Shown: piece by piece, positions 42,850 through 51,625 of the stretch | How the letters are laid out: each line of letters begins with the position of its first letter | How positions within the stretch are numbered: position 1 is the first letter of the stretch | DNA from: Chitinophaga flava | GTDB lineage: Bacteria; Bacteroidota; Bacteroidia; Chitinophagales; Chitinophagaceae | Length of the DNA stretch: 64,000 bases | Assembly (NCBI RefSeq): GCF_003308995.1 | Contig: NZ_QFFJ01000003.1 | Location: 248,001 to 312,000 of the forward strand | Reading direction: 5' to 3' | Translations under genes and position numbers: made by a program | Notes under the pieces: generated by a model | The model's database searches: none | Told to the model about the DNA's origin: nothing | The model's input: only the letters and a program-made list of their open reading frames with translations

Positions 42850-43977
42850 ATGCCAAAGAAACTCGCTTTTTTAGTGCTCCCCGCTTTGACCCTTACCTTT
42901 CTGCAGACTGAAGCTCAAACACCAACCTTACAGGAGGTAACCAAACAAGGAAATGTATCACAAAGGGACGGAGAAAACATCATCTTTAAAAACGTTACGC
43001 TAAATGGAGAAAACTACCTGAGATGGTATAACTCCGACGGCTCAGCACAGGCCTATATTGGCTATGGCAGTGCCTACAATAGAAATTTCTATATTGACAA
43101 TGGCAACCTGGGAGGAATTTACCTGCAAGGACGTACACTGATCAATAACGCGGCAGATGATGGCGTTTCTATGTTACAAATTAAAGGCCCCGTATACTCC
43201 AATGGTAATTTTCATACCGTGAAAACCAGCGGATACTGGGCCTCCGGTTCCAATAATTATGCGATCGGATGGTACACTCCCAATAACGATTTTCGCATCA
43301 GAACAGCAACACTTGACAGGTTCACTATTGATAACAACGGACAAACCGGGATCGGTACCATCACTCCTGCCAGTCAGTTACATCTGGCATCAGATCAGCA
43401 CCATGCACTGACGATCAGCAGGGCTAACGGTACCTATGGGTTCAGGATCTACAGAAATGCAAGCACCGGTACCATATCTTTCCAGATCGGTATCAGTGCC
43501 ACACCAGTCTGGGAAACCAAGATGCAAATCGGAGAAGGAGAAGGCCCTAACACCAGTCTCCTGCTCAACCCCACTGGTGGAAAGGTAGGAATAGGCACCA
43601 CAACACCTCAGGCCACGCTTGCAGTGAATGGTGATCTTTTCGCAAAGAAAGTTAAAGTGACATTGGATGGCTGGCCGGATTATGTATTTGATCCCTCCTA
43701 TAGTCTTCCTTCATTAGGACAACTGGAAAACTTCATCAAAGAACATAAACATCTTCCGGAAATACCTTCTGCAAAAGAAGTAAGTGAACAAGGGCTTGAT
43801 CTGGGTCAAAACCAGGCCAACCTCCTGCGAAAGATAGAAGAATTAACCCTGTACATGATTGATCAGCATAAGAAAATGGAAGCGCAGCAACAACTTATAT
43901 TGAATCAGCAGGAATTATTACAGGAGCAAAGCAAACAACTGAAAGCACTGGAGAATAAACTCTCCGGCGTAAAGTGA
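42850..43977 (+). CDS. Secreted tail-fibre-like protein with C-terminal coiled coil
   Basis: I start at the ATG at 42850 because it gives a clean signal peptide (MPKKLAF, hydrophobic core, TEAQT). A TTG at 42832 would add six residues. The mature part (about 350 residues) is rich in Gly, Asn and Thr, with repeated IGIGTxTP motifs (TGIGTITPASQLHL, VGIGTTTPQATLAVNG). These are typical of Bacteroidota proteins related to phage tail fibres. The end resembles the trimeric intramolecular-chaperone region: PDYVFDPSYSLPSL, then HLPEIPSAKEV, then a heptad-rich Gln/Leu coiled coil over the last 60 residues. It is probably a surface or secreted trimeric fibre. No phage genes are nearby, so it is not a prophage remnant. 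Confidence 0.82.
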   Translation: MPKKLAFLVLPALTLTFLQTEAQTPTLQEVTKQGNVSQRDGENIIFKNVTLNGENYLRWYNSDGSAQAYIGYGSAYNRNFYIDNGNLGGIYLQGRTLINNAADDGVSMLQIKGPVYSNGNFHTVKTSGYWASGSNNYAIGWYTPNNDFRIRTATLDRFTIDNNGQTGIGTITPASQLHLASDQHHALTISRANGTYGFRIYRNASTGTISFQIGISATPVWETKMQIGEGEGPNTSLLLNPTGGKVGIGTTTPQATLAVNGDLFAKKVKVTLDGWPDYVFDPSYSLPSLGQLENFIKEHKHLPEIPSAKEVSEQGLDLGQNQANLLRKIEELTLYMIDQHKKMEAQQQLILNQQELLQEQSKQLKALENKLSGVK

Positions 43978-43996
43978 TCAGGAACCACTACAAAAT

Positions 43997-44037
43997 AAAA
44001 AAGGGCCTGCCGGTATAAATGCTGGCAGGCCCTTTTT
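43997..44037. terminator. Terminator between convergent genes
   Basis: The stem pairs AAAAAGGGCCTGCC with GGCAGGCCCTTTTT around a short loop. An A-run on one side and a T-run on the other let it act in both directions, for the tail-fibre-like gene and for the leftward envelope operon. Confidence 0.88.
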
Positions 44038-44052
44038 CTATATAAAGCTGGC

Positions 44053-44583
44053 TTACTTTGGGTATGAAGCATCGATATCATTAATGAGCCAGTTGTTATT
44101 TACTTTTACCAGTTTGTAAATCAACTTATACCTATTTTTAAAACTCAGGGGGACAGTGGCTGTGTTGCCGGATATCACCGGTTTTGATTTTTGCAGGGCC
44201 TCCATTATTTCCTTCGTTTCCGGCGGGTCCTGGCTAAGCGTATATTCATCAGCATCTCTGCCGCTGGCATATCCTTCCTTTTTAATATCTTTTTCCATCT
44301 GCTGATAATACTTTTCTTTTTCTGCTAAATAAGCAGGAGAAAACAACCCTGTATTTTTGAGGTTATTCAAATACTCTTTGATATAAGGTTTGTTCAGCTT
44401 CAGGATGTCCAGACCGTCTACTTCTTTGAAGCATTGATTCTCTTTATTTACTGGACTTTTGGGATTATCCAATAAAGTAAACAGTTTTTTTACTGTTGAA
44501 GCAGGATCGTTTTGCTGGGCAGATAATGGGTGAAAAGCAAACAACATTAAAAAGAGGGTGGCAGAAAAAACAGCTATTTTCAT
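44053..44583 (-). CDS. Small secreted protein, DUF3828-like
   Basis: The 176-residue protein has a signal peptide cut after about residue 22 (FHPLSAQQ). It starts its mature part with DPASTVKKLF and ends with WLINDIDASYPK. A helical first half and a beta-strand end with a NNNWLINDI motif resemble the DUF3828 and related NTF2-like secreted families. No catalytic residues can be named. It is the last gene of the leftward run, 101 bp past SusD, and its own terminator region lies at 43997-44037. Its part in the SusCD system is unknown. Confidence 0.7.
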   Translation of the reverse strand: MKIAVFSATLFLMLFAFHPLSAQQNDPASTVKKLFTLLDNPKSPVNKENQCFKEVDGLDILKLNKPYIKEYLNNLKNTGLFSPAYLAEKEKYYQQMEKDIKKEGYASGRDADEYTLSQDPPETKEIMEALQKSKPVISGNTATVPLSFKNRYKLIYKLVKVNNNWLINDIDASYPK

Positions 44584-44684
44584 TTTCCGATGATGGGTTG
44601 AGTTTTTATTTACTTAGGAACTAAATGTTAGTCTCCGGCGCGAAAATAACTAAAACATCCAACTGGAAAAATTAAGTTTCCCAA

Positions 44685-46181
44685 TCATGGGTTTTGTTCC
44701 AGCAAAGGATTATTCACCACCGCCATGTCCGGTATCTGGAGTACGTAGTTGTTGCTTTTCCCTGGCAGCTGGTAGGCAAGCGGCTTCTTTTTTTCATCCG
44801 TATAATAAAAATGAGTAATGGCCGGCATACCCTGACGGCGCAGATCAAACCAGCGCTGTTCCTCAAAACACAGTTCCCGTCTGCGTTCTTCCAGGCACAA
44901 CTGTAACAGCTGTTGGGGATTATTGTAATATCCTGCAACAGCCACTGGAACAAAAGCCTTGCTTGAAAACCGGTACTGGCGAAGACGATTAAGATCTGTT
45001 ACCGCTTTTTGCAACAATCCCGCATCTCCCCTTTGCATATATTTTCTGACACAAGCTTCTGCCCTGTTAAGATAGGCCTCCGGTAAACGGAAAGATTTAC
45101 CCAGCCGTGCTTTATAATTTACTTTTGAAAATTCGCCAGAGGTTTTCCAGGCATTTAAATAAACATCTGCACGGAAATCCCCTGGCTCGTAAGATGCATT
45201 CAGCGCATCAGAGGCACAGTAGCGGGGAGTAGTACTGAATTTGCTCAAACCGAGATAACTGTATTCATTTACACAACCATAAAGAAAAAGTATTTCCTTA
45301 TTGAATGGATTGATGTAACATTCCTGCGATTTGTCTGCTGTATCCCTGAAAGACATGGAAGCCCAGAACCGCATATTTTCCAGCTGAAACCTTTCCGCCA
45401 GTAGTTTATCATCATATACAATCACGTTATCCCAGTTTTCCATATACAGAAATATACGGCTGGCAAGCAGCCAGGCAGCTTCTTTGTTCATACTGAAAAC
45501 ATTCTGATGCTCATCCGTTTTTTCCAACAGCAAACATCCTTTTGTAATATCACTTACAACCTGATTGTACACCTCCAATACCGTATTGCGGCGCAGGCAG
45601 GCATCCGTTACCTTACCTGATAATATCAGCGGTACCCCCAATGCTCTGTCAGGTGTATGAAGCAAGTCATTAAACGGCCATCCATAAAGGTTTACCAGCA
45701 TAAAATAATAATAAGCCCTTAGTGCCAGGGCCTCCCCTTCCAGCTGGTCTTTCTCCAGCTGCCTCCCTTTCACCAGTTGTATATTATCCAGTACTACATT
45801 GCATCCTTTGATTCTTTGATAATATTTGCCATAAGTATCCGGATCATTATCCCCATTCAGCCGCATCTCCCGGTACATTTTTTTACTCCACGTAAACGCA
45901 GGCCTTCCCTGCCGCCAGCAGGAGGAACCTTCATCAGGCCCCATACATTTGATGTCATCATCCAGCAGACTCATATACGGATGAAACGAGCGGTTGGCAT
46001 CCGGATATCCCTCGTACCGCAGTATCTTCCGGAGATCCGCCACTGTAGACGGTTTGAACTCATCCGGCGAAGGCTGTTCCAGGAATTTGGTGCAGCTGCC
46101 CAAAAAAAGCACCACCACAAACAGGATGCACCTGGCACACCTGCCACTTGTTCTGATATGTTGCTTTACCATTTTTTTCAT
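44685..46181 (-). CDS. SusD/RagB-family nutrient-binding outer-membrane lipoprotein
   Basis: The 498-residue protein has a lipoprotein signal ending in LFLGSC, followed by TKFLEQPSPDEF, the usual SusD start. ALALRAYYYFMLVNLYGWPF is the first TPR helix pair of the family. LEERRRELCFEEQRWFDLRRQGM near the C terminus is the conserved SusD block. SusD proteins form the lid over a SusC barrel and capture glycans, peptides or other large nutrients. The gene follows SusC by 30 bp, as is typical. No glycoside hydrolase or peptidase is linked in this window, so the ligand cannot be guessed. Confidence 0.96.
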   Translation of the reverse strand: MKKMVKQHIRTSGRCARCILFVVVLFLGSCTKFLEQPSPDEFKPSTVADLRKILRYEGYPDANRSFHPYMSLLDDDIKCMGPDEGSSCWRQGRPAFTWSKKMYREMRLNGDNDPDTYGKYYQRIKGCNVVLDNIQLVKGRQLEKDQLEGEALALRAYYYFMLVNLYGWPFNDLLHTPDRALGVPLILSGKVTDACLRRNTVLEVYNQVVSDITKGCLLLEKTDEHQNVFSMNKEAAWLLASRIFLYMENWDNVIVYDDKLLAERFQLENMRFWASMSFRDTADKSQECYINPFNKEILFLYGCVNEYSYLGLSKFSTTPRYCASDALNASYEPGDFRADVYLNAWKTSGEFSKVNYKARLGKSFRLPEAYLNRAEACVRKYMQRGDAGLLQKAVTDLNRLRQYRFSSKAFVPVAVAGYYNNPQQLLQLCLEERRRELCFEEQRWFDLRRQGMPAITHFYYTDEKKKPLAYQLPGKSNNYVLQIPDMAVVNNPLLEQNP

Positions 46182-46211
46182 GTTGCAGAAATATAGCAGT
46201 GTTCACCTATC

Positions 46212-49200
46212 TTATAGCTGCAGATTTATACTCAGCACATAACTCCTGTAGCGGGGCAGTGCAGCTGTATTCTCTGTAGCAGACATACTTTGTATCTCCG
46301 GGTCCTGTCCTTTCAGTCTTCTATCTCTTATCACAAAAGCATTATTAACGCTCACCGAAACATTGGCGCCGGTGACTCCTTTCATCCATCTGATATTTTT
46401 GTTATCCACCTGATATCCTATTGTGATGTAGTTACAACGCAGATGGTCACCCTTCACGGATATCAGGTCGCTATAATTATACAGATCATAGCGGTATAAA
46501 GTATTACCTTCTTTACTCAGGGAAAGGTCTCCAAAATACCTGCCAATAGAATATTCAGCAGGATCATACCTGAAAGAGTAAATAGAAGGGACGTTGGTAA
46601 ATTTTTCATCCCCGCATTGCTGCCATCGCGCAATCAATTCTTTACTTACATTTTTATCGGGGGCAGGTGGCCGGTAATAACCTCCTGAACCTGCCTGCAT
46701 CAACGGATTCAGACGCACAGTATATCCCAGCTGTACACTAAAACCGGTGGACAAGGAAAAGCGGCTCCATCGTACTGTTGAATGAAATCCTCCTGAAAAA
46801 ACCGGTTCGCTGCTACCACTGTATACCAGATAATCAGCAGGGCTACCATGCAGTAAACGATCGGTATCTTTTTCTATGTCAAGGTATCTGAATAGTGGCT
46901 GGCCATCTCTGGGAGAAAGGCCCGCATAAGGGAAAGACCACAGGCTGCCCAAAGGTTTCCCATTAACGACGGCCTTGCCTTTTACTAGTGAAGCCAGCTT
47001 TGCATTGGCGCGTGTATCCATCACCAGGTTATTGTTTTTCCCCACTATCACCTGCACCTCCCAACTCAATTTTTTCCTGTTAACAGCGATCCATTGCAAC
47101 GCCAGCTCCCATCCCTTATTCAATATTTCCCCACCATTTATAAACGAATCGGAAACCCCGTATTCTTCCGGTACGCGCTGTTTCATGATCACATCAGAAG
47201 TTACCTTGTAATAATAGTCGCCTGTTATCCGGAGGCGGTTGCGGAAGAGCGCCACATCTATACCGGTATTGATACTTCTTGTTTTTTCCCAGCGGAGATC
47301 GGTATAGGGTAAATTCCGGATGCCCAGATAATGCTGACCGGTATATGGATCAAAAGACGGGTTCACATTGGTGGCCAGCAAATAAGGAGATATCGATTCT
47401 ACCGTATTACCCTGATACCCGAAAGAAGCCCGCAGCGCCAGGTTGTCGAGCCACTGTGTTTTTTCCAGCCATTTCTCTTGTTTCATATTCCAGCGGATAC
47501 CTGCAGACCATATAGGATTAAACCGGTGAGGAGAGCCGGCTGCAAAACGATTGGAAGCATCCGTGCGTGTATTTACACTGACAATATATTTTTGCAGATA
47601 AGCATAGGAAATGCTGCCATAAAAAGATAAAAAATTAAAGACGGAGTTGACAGCAACGGGCCCGTCATCTGTTTCGCAGCCTGGCTGGGCTGTACTTTGG
47701 GATTGTCCTTCGTATACATTCCGGCGTACTTCCATACCAGCCATAGCGCTGATAGTATGTTGCTGCCGTTTACCGGATGCCTGGTAAAAATGCAACGTGT
47801 TACGCCAGGTCAGACTTTTTTTACTAATGACATCAGTATGAAGAATATTAATATCCGCGCCAAACCTATCCTCGTAATTTGCTTTACGTAAAAGAGCAGC
47901 AGCAAATGATCGTTCATCTGCCCAACGCCTGTTGCTGGTGGCATCATGCTCAAAAGCATATACAGACTCCCAGCGGAATTTTTGTGCAAACCTGACATTC
48001 AGGTTAACAGCCACATTGATAGAATTGCAGGTATTGGTATTCCCGGAATGGGCCAGTTCATCCAGAAAATTAAAGCGTAGTAACGGTTTGCCATATACGA
48101 AATCCGCCGGAGCATAGGCCTCGCCCATACTGGCGTAATAATGTTCATCTGCCTTAATCACCCGGTTTGTATTCAAGGCATATTCAAATGGGTTGAGGCC
48201 ATCAAAAAAGCCCTTTGTACGGTAGGAGGAACTGCTGAAATAAATCCCTGCATCGGCGAATTTCAGCAGTTTGATATCCGCTTTGAAGCGTGTACTGGTC
48301 CGGTCCATTTCATTCCCGATGGCATTGCCATTTTCGTTGGTACGTCCCAGTGAGCCAAAGTAGCTGATACGGTTGTTCCCCCCACTTATGTTTGCATAGG
48401 AATTAATGGAAAGTGCATTTCTGAATAGTACGTTGAACCAATTTGTATTATTCCGTTCCAGTTGTGCTACTTCCGACTGGAAGGTCTCCGGGCTGATTTC
48501 ATTTTTGAGCAAGCGGAAGAGGGCCCCTTCGTAACCTACAGATGGCAACACGTCATCCGGGTAGATGATGCCTTTGTCAAAAATTTCTCTGGAGAGAGAT
48601 ATTCTTTCTGAGGCATCCATCCGGTTCATGTTTTTATAACCGGGTTTATCCGTTACCGTTATATCGGTCCGGATATTCAATTGCGGAGGACCTCTTTTTC
48701 CTTTTTTGGTAGTAACCACCATCACACCGTTGGCGGCCCTTGAGCCGTAAATAGCCGTGGCCGACGCATCTTTTAGCACAACGATCTCCGCTATATCATC
48801 CGGATTGAGCCCGGTGATACAGTTGCCCAATATGCTGAGACCAGCTTCTATGGCAGCCCTGTCTGTGGCTTTCATGAGCTCTGTCTGATTCTCCGTTTTA
48901 TATGGATAAGGAGATTCGCTCACAATACCATCTATTACCCATAAAGGCTCCTGGTTACCCAACACGGTAGAAGTGCCGCGGATACGTATTTTAGGGGCTG
49001 TACCTACCCCGCCGGATGACATCGTTACGTTTGCCCCGGGGATACTCCCCTGCAGGAGCTGATCTATCCTGTTAATGCCCGGTATACGCAGTTCTTCGTT
49101 TTTTGTTTTAAAAACAGCACCCGTCATCTCCCACCCTTTTACCCGTTGATAACCGGTGACAATCACTTCATTTACCACCTGCGCATATGTCTTTAATTGC

Positions 49201-49877
49201 ACCAGGAGGACAGTATCTCCCTTTATCTGTACTTTCCTGCCTTCAAAGCCCAGGCAGGAAAACAACAATGTTATGCCGGACAGTGTCTCCAGCTTATACC
49301 TTCCGTATTCATCTGTCAGGGCGCCTTTACCGGTGCTGGTATCCACTACGCTGACATAACTCACCGGCTGTCCCTGTTCGTCAGTTACAATGCCCGATAC
49401 CTGTACAGGTATAACTCCGACGCCTATACTACGTTTATGGTCAGTTACCGGTCTGATAATAATAATGTTCTTATCTACCAGGTATTCCCAGTTGTATTTC
49501 GGTAATACCTTATCCAGTACCGTTATTAACGGCACCTGTTTTAAATGGAGACTGACAGGGCCAGGCAACTTATCCTGACCGCTGCTATAAAAAAACTGAA
49601 AGGCCACCTGCTTCCTCAGCATTTGTATCAGCTCATCAAAGGAGATATTTTCCACGTCTACGGTTACCAGTGGGAAGTCCTTTGCCGGCGTATCCTGCGA
49701 GCATGCAGCATGAACCTGGCATAAGCACAGGTACAAAACAAACCCTATCCGCAGCAATAACCTGCCCGGCAACTGGACATGCAGTATTTTTCTACCAGTG
49801 GCATAGATTACTGCGGTACCAAATTTTTCCTTATATAGAGGGTCAACGGCCAAAATTTTCTTTCCTTTATTTAACAT
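46212..49877 (-). CDS. SusC/RagA-family TonB-dependent receptor with STN signalling domain
   Basis: The 1221-residue protein has a long N-terminal signal (hydrophobic core about residues 39-58). An STN domain follows (about 70-143, from VTVDVENISFDEL to NIIIIRP). Next is a carboxypeptidase-regulatory-like domain (about 159-235, VSGIVTDEQGQPV). EVIVTGYQRVKG opens the plug, and DASATAIYGSRAANGVMVVTTKKG is the conserved plug-end motif. The rest is a beta barrel ending in YVLSINLQL. It imports large substrates with TonB energy. The STN domain is what signalling receptors use to contact a FecR-type anti-sigma factor, and such a gene lies 77 bp upstream. This makes it a regulator as well as an importer. 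Confidence 0.96.
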   Translation of the reverse strand: MLNKGKKILAVDPLYKEKFGTAVIYATGRKILHVQLPGRLLLRIGFVLYLCLCQVHAACSQDTPAKDFPLVTVDVENISFDELIQMLRKQVAFQFFYSSGQDKLPGPVSLHLKQVPLITVLDKVLPKYNWEYLVDKNIIIIRPVTDHKRSIGVGVIPVQVSGIVTDEQGQPVSYVSVVDTSTGKGALTDEYGRYKLETLSGITLLFSCLGFEGRKVQIKGDTVLLVQLKTYAQVVNEVIVTGYQRVKGWEMTGAVFKTKNEELRIPGINRIDQLLQGSIPGANVTMSSGGVGTAPKIRIRGTSTVLGNQEPLWVIDGIVSESPYPYKTENQTELMKATDRAAIEAGLSILGNCITGLNPDDIAEIVVLKDASATAIYGSRAANGVMVVTTKKGKRGPPQLNIRTDITVTDKPGYKNMNRMDASERISLSREIFDKGIIYPDDVLPSVGYEGALFRLLKNEISPETFQSEVAQLERNNTNWFNVLFRNALSINSYANISGGNNRISYFGSLGRTNENGNAIGNEMDRTSTRFKADIKLLKFADAGIYFSSSSYRTKGFFDGLNPFEYALNTNRVIKADEHYYASMGEAYAPADFVYGKPLLRFNFLDELAHSGNTNTCNSINVAVNLNVRFAQKFRWESVYAFEHDATSNRRWADERSFAAALLRKANYEDRFGADINILHTDVISKKSLTWRNTLHFYQASGKRQQHTISAMAGMEVRRNVYEGQSQSTAQPGCETDDGPVAVNSVFNFLSFYGSISYAYLQKYIVSVNTRTDASNRFAAGSPHRFNPIWSAGIRWNMKQEKWLEKTQWLDNLALRASFGYQGNTVESISPYLLATNVNPSFDPYTGQHYLGIRNLPYTDLRWEKTRSINTGIDVALFRNRLRITGDYYYKVTSDVIMKQRVPEEYGVSDSFINGGEILNKGWELALQWIAVNRKKLSWEVQVIVGKNNNLVMDTRANAKLASLVKGKAVVNGKPLGSLWSFPYAGLSPRDGQPLFRYLDIEKDTDRLLHGSPADYLVYSGSSEPVFSGGFHSTVRWSRFSLSTGFSVQLGYTVRLNPLMQAGSGGYYRPPAPDKNVSKELIARWQQCGDEKFTNVPSIYSFRYDPAEYSIGRYFGDLSLSKEGNTLYRYDLYNYSDLISVKGDHLRCNYITIGYQVDNKNIRWMKGVTGANVSVSVNNAFVIRDRRLKGQDPEIQSMSATENTAALPRYRSYVLSINLQL

Positions 49878-49954
49878 TAAAGGCTGGTTGTTACCTGTAA
49901 ATGTTATACGAGTAAACGCAGGAAATCTAATATTTATGCTGGCGGGTGATTACC

Positions 49955-50980
49955 TTATGGTCTTTTTTGCAGTATGAGCATATTCCCTTCTTTTGTGACC
50001 CGGATATTCAGGGCTTTAGACAATAAGGTATCCATCATAGCAATACTGGGAGCGTTTATCTCAGCAGTAATACGATAGGAAGCCAGTTCCTGATCCTTGA
50101 AAACGACCTTACATCCGAAATAATCTTCTATGATCAGCGCGGCTTCTTTTAAAGTGGTATTGGCAAAAATGAAACGTTGCTGTCTCCAGGCAGTATGCAG
50201 CAGGGTGTCTACAGGCTGCAGCAACAATTCCTTTTGCGTTCCTCCATATTCCAGCATCTGGCCTGGCTGCAGTTTCCTGGCGGCTTGGCGGTTATCCTTA
50301 AACTGCACCGTAACGCTGCCATGGTTCAGTACCACGCGGGTTAGCTCGTGACGGGCATATACATTGAAGGCAGTGCCAGTTACCCAAACATCCAGGTCAG
50401 CGCTATGCACTACGAAAGGGCGTAATACACCATTCTCATCTGTAACGTGTGCTACGGCGAAAAAAGCTTCTCCTTCTATCCACAGCTCTCTTTTACTTTG
50501 GGTACCGAAGTTGCCCGCATATTTTAGCTGTGAATTGGCATTGAGCACTACTTCAGAATGATCAGGCAATGACACACGGGTAACTTCTCCACTGCCGGTA
50601 TGCTGATATATGAAGGGCGTTTTTCTCCATTGCCAGAAACCCAGGGCCAGCAATAATAATATACTGGCGGCGGCCAGCATTTTTTTATAGTACTGATTGA
50701 TACCACGGATGTTATCTTTCCGGGTATGGGTGTCTATGTTTTCCCAGATGCGCCTGGTACGGCTTTCATCAGGGATATGCGTTTTAAACCGCATGCGGTT
50801 AAGCAGCTCAAATGCGTCCTGTATGGCCTCCTTTTTTTCCGGATGCTGTTCCTGCAGCCGTTGCCAGAACATGGCTGTTTCCGGATGATTATACTTCACC
50901 CATTCCTGGAAGTATTCATCAGCAAGGAAATCATCCGCCTCATACGCTAAATAACTCTCCACCGTTTGATGTTGCTTCAT
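49955..50980 (-). CDS. FecR-family anti-sigma factor
   Basis: The 341-residue protein has an acidic N-terminal cytoplasmic part (about 1-95) and one transmembrane helix (about 101-117, LAAASILLLLALGFW). A periplasmic FecR domain follows (about 130-240, VTRVSLPDHSEVVLNANS, then GEAFFAV). The C-terminal DUF4974-type domain has FANTTLKEAALIIEDYFG. It should hold the ECF sigma factor inactive and receive the signal from the STN domain of the SusC receptor. The gene lies 6 bp after the sigma gene, consistent with translational coupling. Confidence 0.95.
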   Translation of the reverse strand: MKQHQTVESYLAYEADDFLADEYFQEWVKYNHPETAMFWQRLQEQHPEKKEAIQDAFELLNRMRFKTHIPDESRTRRIWENIDTHTRKDNIRGINQYYKKMLAAASILLLLALGFWQWRKTPFIYQHTGSGEVTRVSLPDHSEVVLNANSQLKYAGNFGTQSKRELWIEGEAFFAVAHVTDENGVLRPFVVHSADLDVWVTGTAFNVYARHELTRVVLNHGSVTVQFKDNRQAARKLQPGQMLEYGGTQKELLLQPVDTLLHTAWRQQRFIFANTTLKEAALIIEDYFGCKVVFKDQELASYRITAEINAPSIAMMDTLLSKALNIRVTKEGNMLILQKRP

Positions 50981-50986
50981 ACACGT

Positions 50987-51580
50987 TTAATTCAGGAAAA
51001 ACAAGCGAAAGAAAAGATAAGTGATCACGGTGATAAGTGTTTCGCGCAGACAACTTAACGCCCTGAAAACATTTTTATAACAAGCCTTGACGGTAGTGCC
51101 CATAATCTGTGCGATCTCTTCATAAGATGCATTTTCATAGAACCGTAGATAAATGGCTTCTTTCTGACGAACAGGAAGCTTTTGCAGGGCAGTTTCCAAA
51201 CGCTTATCCCTGGCTATTTGCAGCTCTGCATTGATATGATTTGTTTCTGCAGAATATTCTATATCCAGGAAGATATATTGTGATGCATACCTTGACGTTT
51301 TTTCTGCCCTGGAAAGCTTTCTGAAAAGCAGGTTGCGGAATGCCTTGAATAAATAATTCCTGACAGAAGCTGGCAGTGAAAGTCTTTTTCTGGTATCCCA
51401 CAAACGGATAAAGAGATCCTGTATCGTATCTTCAATAACATCTTCATCCTGAGTAAACTTTAAACCGTAGTTATAGAGGCTTCCCATGAATGTATTGAAG
51501 AAATATGCCAATGCCTCCTTATCGCCCGTCTGTAAAGCAAGCCAACGCCCCTGATCTTCGCTGAGCTCATTGTTCTCCAT
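50987..51580 (-). CDS. ECF RNA polymerase sigma factor (FecI-like)
   Basis: The 197-residue protein has sigma region 2 (about 20-85, NYGLKFTQDEDVIEDTIQDL, then LFIRLW) and region 4 (about 135-180, LPVRQKEAIYLRFYENASYEEIA). The region-4 helix-turn-helix is VKACYKNVFRALSCLRE. The last 15 residues are strongly hydrophobic (ITYLFFRLFFL), a feature of many Bacteroidota sigma factors paired with FecR. It probably drives the downstream susC-susD genes. It lies 45 bp after the DUF6029 gene with no terminator between, so it may be co-transcribed with the envelope redox genes. Confidence 0.94.
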   Translation of the reverse strand: MENNELSEDQGRWLALQTGDKEALAYFFNTFMGSLYNYGLKFTQDEDVIEDTIQDLFIRLWDTRKRLSLPASVRNYLFKAFRNLLFRKLSRAEKTSRYASQYIFLDIEYSAETNHINAELQIARDKRLETALQKLPVRQKEAIYLRFYENASYEEIAQIMGTTVKACYKNVFRALSCLRETLITVITYLFFRLFFLN

Positions 51581-51625
51581 TCATTTAAAATAATTCTTTT
51601 CTAATATATAATCAAAATAATTTAT

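Noticed and set aside
46290..49578. Several plus-strand frames across the SusC gene
   Set aside because: They are antisense shadows of a clear SusC/RagA receptor with all domains in order.
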